DNA of 64,000 nt from CALODL01 sp942492115 (lineage in GTDB: Bacteria > Planctomycetota > Phycisphaerae > UBA1845 > CAIVHJ01): positions 499,603 to 563,602 of the forward strand of contig CALODL010000033.1 in the NCBI GenBank assembly GCA_942492115.1. Reading direction: 5' to 3'. The number at the start of each line of letters is the position of its first letter. Position 1 is the stretch's first letter. The translations under genes were made by a program, and so were the position numbers. Positions 62,080-64,000 of this stretch are shown in pieces. Under the pieces are notes generated by a model. It made no database searches and had not been told where the DNA came from. It worked only from the letters and a program-made list of their open reading frames with translations.

Positions 62080-62348
62080 GGCGATATTCCTCGTAGATAT
62101 TTGAAGTGGGGGCAGAGACCGATCCGGACGGAGTGCAGGCGGCGCCAGGAGAAGGTTTGATGATGTCATCTCTCTCTCTCTCGTTAGGGCGGGGCGACCG
62201 AACCCCTAACCCAACACAATCAACAGGCCCCAGCAACCCATTACAGCTTGGGCAGGTTCGACTTTGTACTACCTGGGGACAAAAATGTCAACCAGACTTT
62301 AGTCGATTTCCGTTACCCAGGTTATCAACAGGCGCGCGCGAGGGAGAA

Positions 62349-64000
62349 TCAACGCCCACCGCCGGCCCGCGCTCCGCGCCCGCGGCGGCTGTTCACGACA
62401 TGAAACAGGGATTGGTTCTCGGCCTGGTTGACTGCGTTGACGTCCAGTGCGACGCCGCTGCGCGAGGAGGCATAATACACCCACACCGGGCCGTCGGCCA
62501 AACCGTCGACAGCCCAGACTCCGAGTTCATCCGTATGCACCACATAGCGGTACGCATCCTGATCGACGACGACAACACGTTGATCAGCCACGCCGGACGT
62601 CAATGGATGGACCTCGTCGGAATAGATGAGCCCGCCGATCGTATGACCGGTCAGTCCCTGATTCACGCGTACAAGCGCGGGGCCGCGCACACCCCCAGGT
62701 TGGCAGCGCCCGTGACCAGGCAATGGGACCAGCACCACAAGTCACTCACGATGCTGAAGAATCCGTCGCTGTTGCAATCCAGGCGACCGAAACAATCCAC
62801 ATCATAGGCGTCGCCGAAATCAGCATGGGCCGGACAGCAGGTGGCCACAGGCCCCCCCCGCGAAGAAACACTCGGCGAGTGCCGGAAGCGTTTGAGTCAG
62901 CGGCAGACCATGTGCTCCGCCATGCAATCCGGACGCGACGGATCACCGACGCTGAACTCCCGGCAGGCTTCGTTGAATCCAATGATGTCGAAGGTCCCCG
63001 TATAGGCCGTTGCTGCAACGGTCTGAAGGCACGGACTGTGCCCTGCTCCATGTGCGGCATTCACCACGATATCAACGTTTTCGCCGGCACCGACGCCTGC
63101 AGCCTGACCACAGGCCATGACATCGAATGGTCATCGCACGCGTCAACATACACGCGAACTTGAGATGACACAAACCGCAGGGACATTGTCGAGGCTGAAC
63201 GTCCCGACATGCGCCGCATCACAGGTCGTGACCGTCTGGTTGTACGGAAAATCGTCACAGAACAGCTGGACCATCACGCCGGGAACTCCGGCCAGCAGGT
63301 TGCCCGGGATATGAACGATCCCCCCAACGGTGTATGACCGATCCGGCTCTCCGCAACCGGCACATCCCGGTGCGGATGCGGATTTCTCGAGATCATCCGG
63401 ACAGGCGTCGACACAGTCGATCACGCCATCGCCATCGTTGTCGTTGTCCGCGTCATCCGTAAAGCCGCAGCCGCACAGGCCCGGGACGACCTTGTCGGGG
63501 TCTGCCGGACACCAGTCGCCATAGCCATCTCCGATGACGCAGACGTGCTCATGGCCGCCACAGTCTCCGCCGATTCACACGCCGCACACATGCCGTTGGG
63601 CCCGCAATCTCAGTCATCCACGCACAGGAACGGGCGTGTGCAGGCAGCCACAATCGAAAACACCATCTTCGTCGTCGTCAACGTCCGGGACCGAGCAGCC
63701 GCACTCGCCGGGCGGCCGCTTTGTCACCGTCGGTGGGGCACAGATCACCACAAAACTCCGTTACGCAAACGCTGCTGCCAGAGCCGGTGGCGGCTGGGCA
63801 GACAATCACCGGTTGCACAGTCATCGGCGTCGAGACACGAGCAGACCCCGACCGGCTGCAGGCTCAGAACACATGTCCGGCCCGCCGCACAGTCATCATC
63901 GTTCAAGCTCGTCGGCTGGAACGCGGGACGCAGTCCGCAATACCGTCACCATCCGTGTCCTCGTCAGGTTCCCGGCCGCACTTGCCTGGCTCGGTCTTGT
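62349..64000 (-). pseudogene. Paralogue of the 56867-59602 gene, frameshifted and cut by the window edge
   Basis: The 5' end lies beyond 64000. Pieces from right to left: EDTDGDGIADC (TSP3 repeats) near 63900; DCVDACPDDLEKSA, YTVGGIVHIPGNLLAGVPGV, VGTFSLDNVP (63143-63424); ACGQAAGVGAGENVDIVVNA, GHSPCLQTVAATAYTGTFDI (62897-63118); CFGRLDCNSDGFFSIVSDLW (62663-62848); GGLIYSDEVHPLTSGVADQR and a tail NAVNQAENQSLFH (62349-62738). Each matches the corresponding block of the intact paralogue in order, but frames change several times and TSP3 linkers are shortened. Confidence 0.7.

Noticed and set aside
62168..62185. Short CT-dinucleotide tract
   Set aside because: A simple repeat of about eight units in non-coding DNA, with no adjacent start codon it could phase-vary.

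Overview
The window is a GC-rich bacterial chromosome segment, most likely from a planctomycete of the Phycisphaerae type. The pointers are a class III prepilin-like protein with the C-terminal H-X9-DG signature, an ECF-like sigma factor of planctomycete flavour, an LpxI-type lipid A enzyme, dockerin-like tails on secreted proteins, and very large cysteine-rich surface proteins. The assignment is inferred from gene content only; there is no rRNA in the window.

Layout. 1-11 kb: two large secreted proteins (one with DUF4215-type repeats and a dockerin-like tail, one an M12B-like metalloprotease), a prepilin-like gene pair, lpxI, and a small gene with its own terminator. 10.9-11.7 kb: a membrane peroxiredoxin-like gene whose catalytic CxxC position is an in-frame UGA followed by a SECIS-like hairpin, so probably a selenoprotein. 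11.9-15.6 kb: two Cys-rich lipoproteins and a PQQ-type beta-propeller protein. 15.6-17.1 kb: a small accessory patch (ankyrin remnant, an orphan protein, a frameshifted SUKH gene) next to tRNA-Val(GAC). 17.2-27.2 kb: CoA-binding protein, FG-GAP protein, a MotA/ExbB-like plus MotB/ExbD-like pair, ferredoxin, nickel superoxide dismutase with an export signal, and a PAS hybrid kinase with a NarL-type regulator. 27.2-35.3 kb: an Aas-like acyltransferase/ligase split by a frameshift, a beta-CASP nuclease, purU, a membrane protein, a sigma factor and three small helical proteins.

35.4-40.1 kb is a compact five-gene minus-strand operon: acidic protein, long coiled coil, formylglycine-generating-enzyme-like protein, zinc-ribbon GTPase, and a GAP1-like (GTPase-associated) protein. 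It resembles GTPase-centred conflict systems and is the best candidate for an incompletely described system here. 40.4-46.7 kb: an HD-GYP protein with a substituted HD motif, then a coupled three-gene operon (GCS2-CBS, AstE/AspA-like hydrolase, gamma-glutamyltranspeptidase).

46.8-64.0 kb is a tandem minus-strand array of giant secreted Cys-rich proteins built from CnaB-like domains, Cys-rich repeats, thrombospondin type 3 calcium-binding repeats and, in one case, a vWA domain. Two members carry an unusual C-terminal tail (CGLxCGxTGG, membrane segment, Arg cluster). The last two members are broken by many frameshifts whose pieces still read as conserved domains, and the last one runs off the window edge. 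A palindromic dispersed repeat occurs at 3.4 kb and 22.2 kb.
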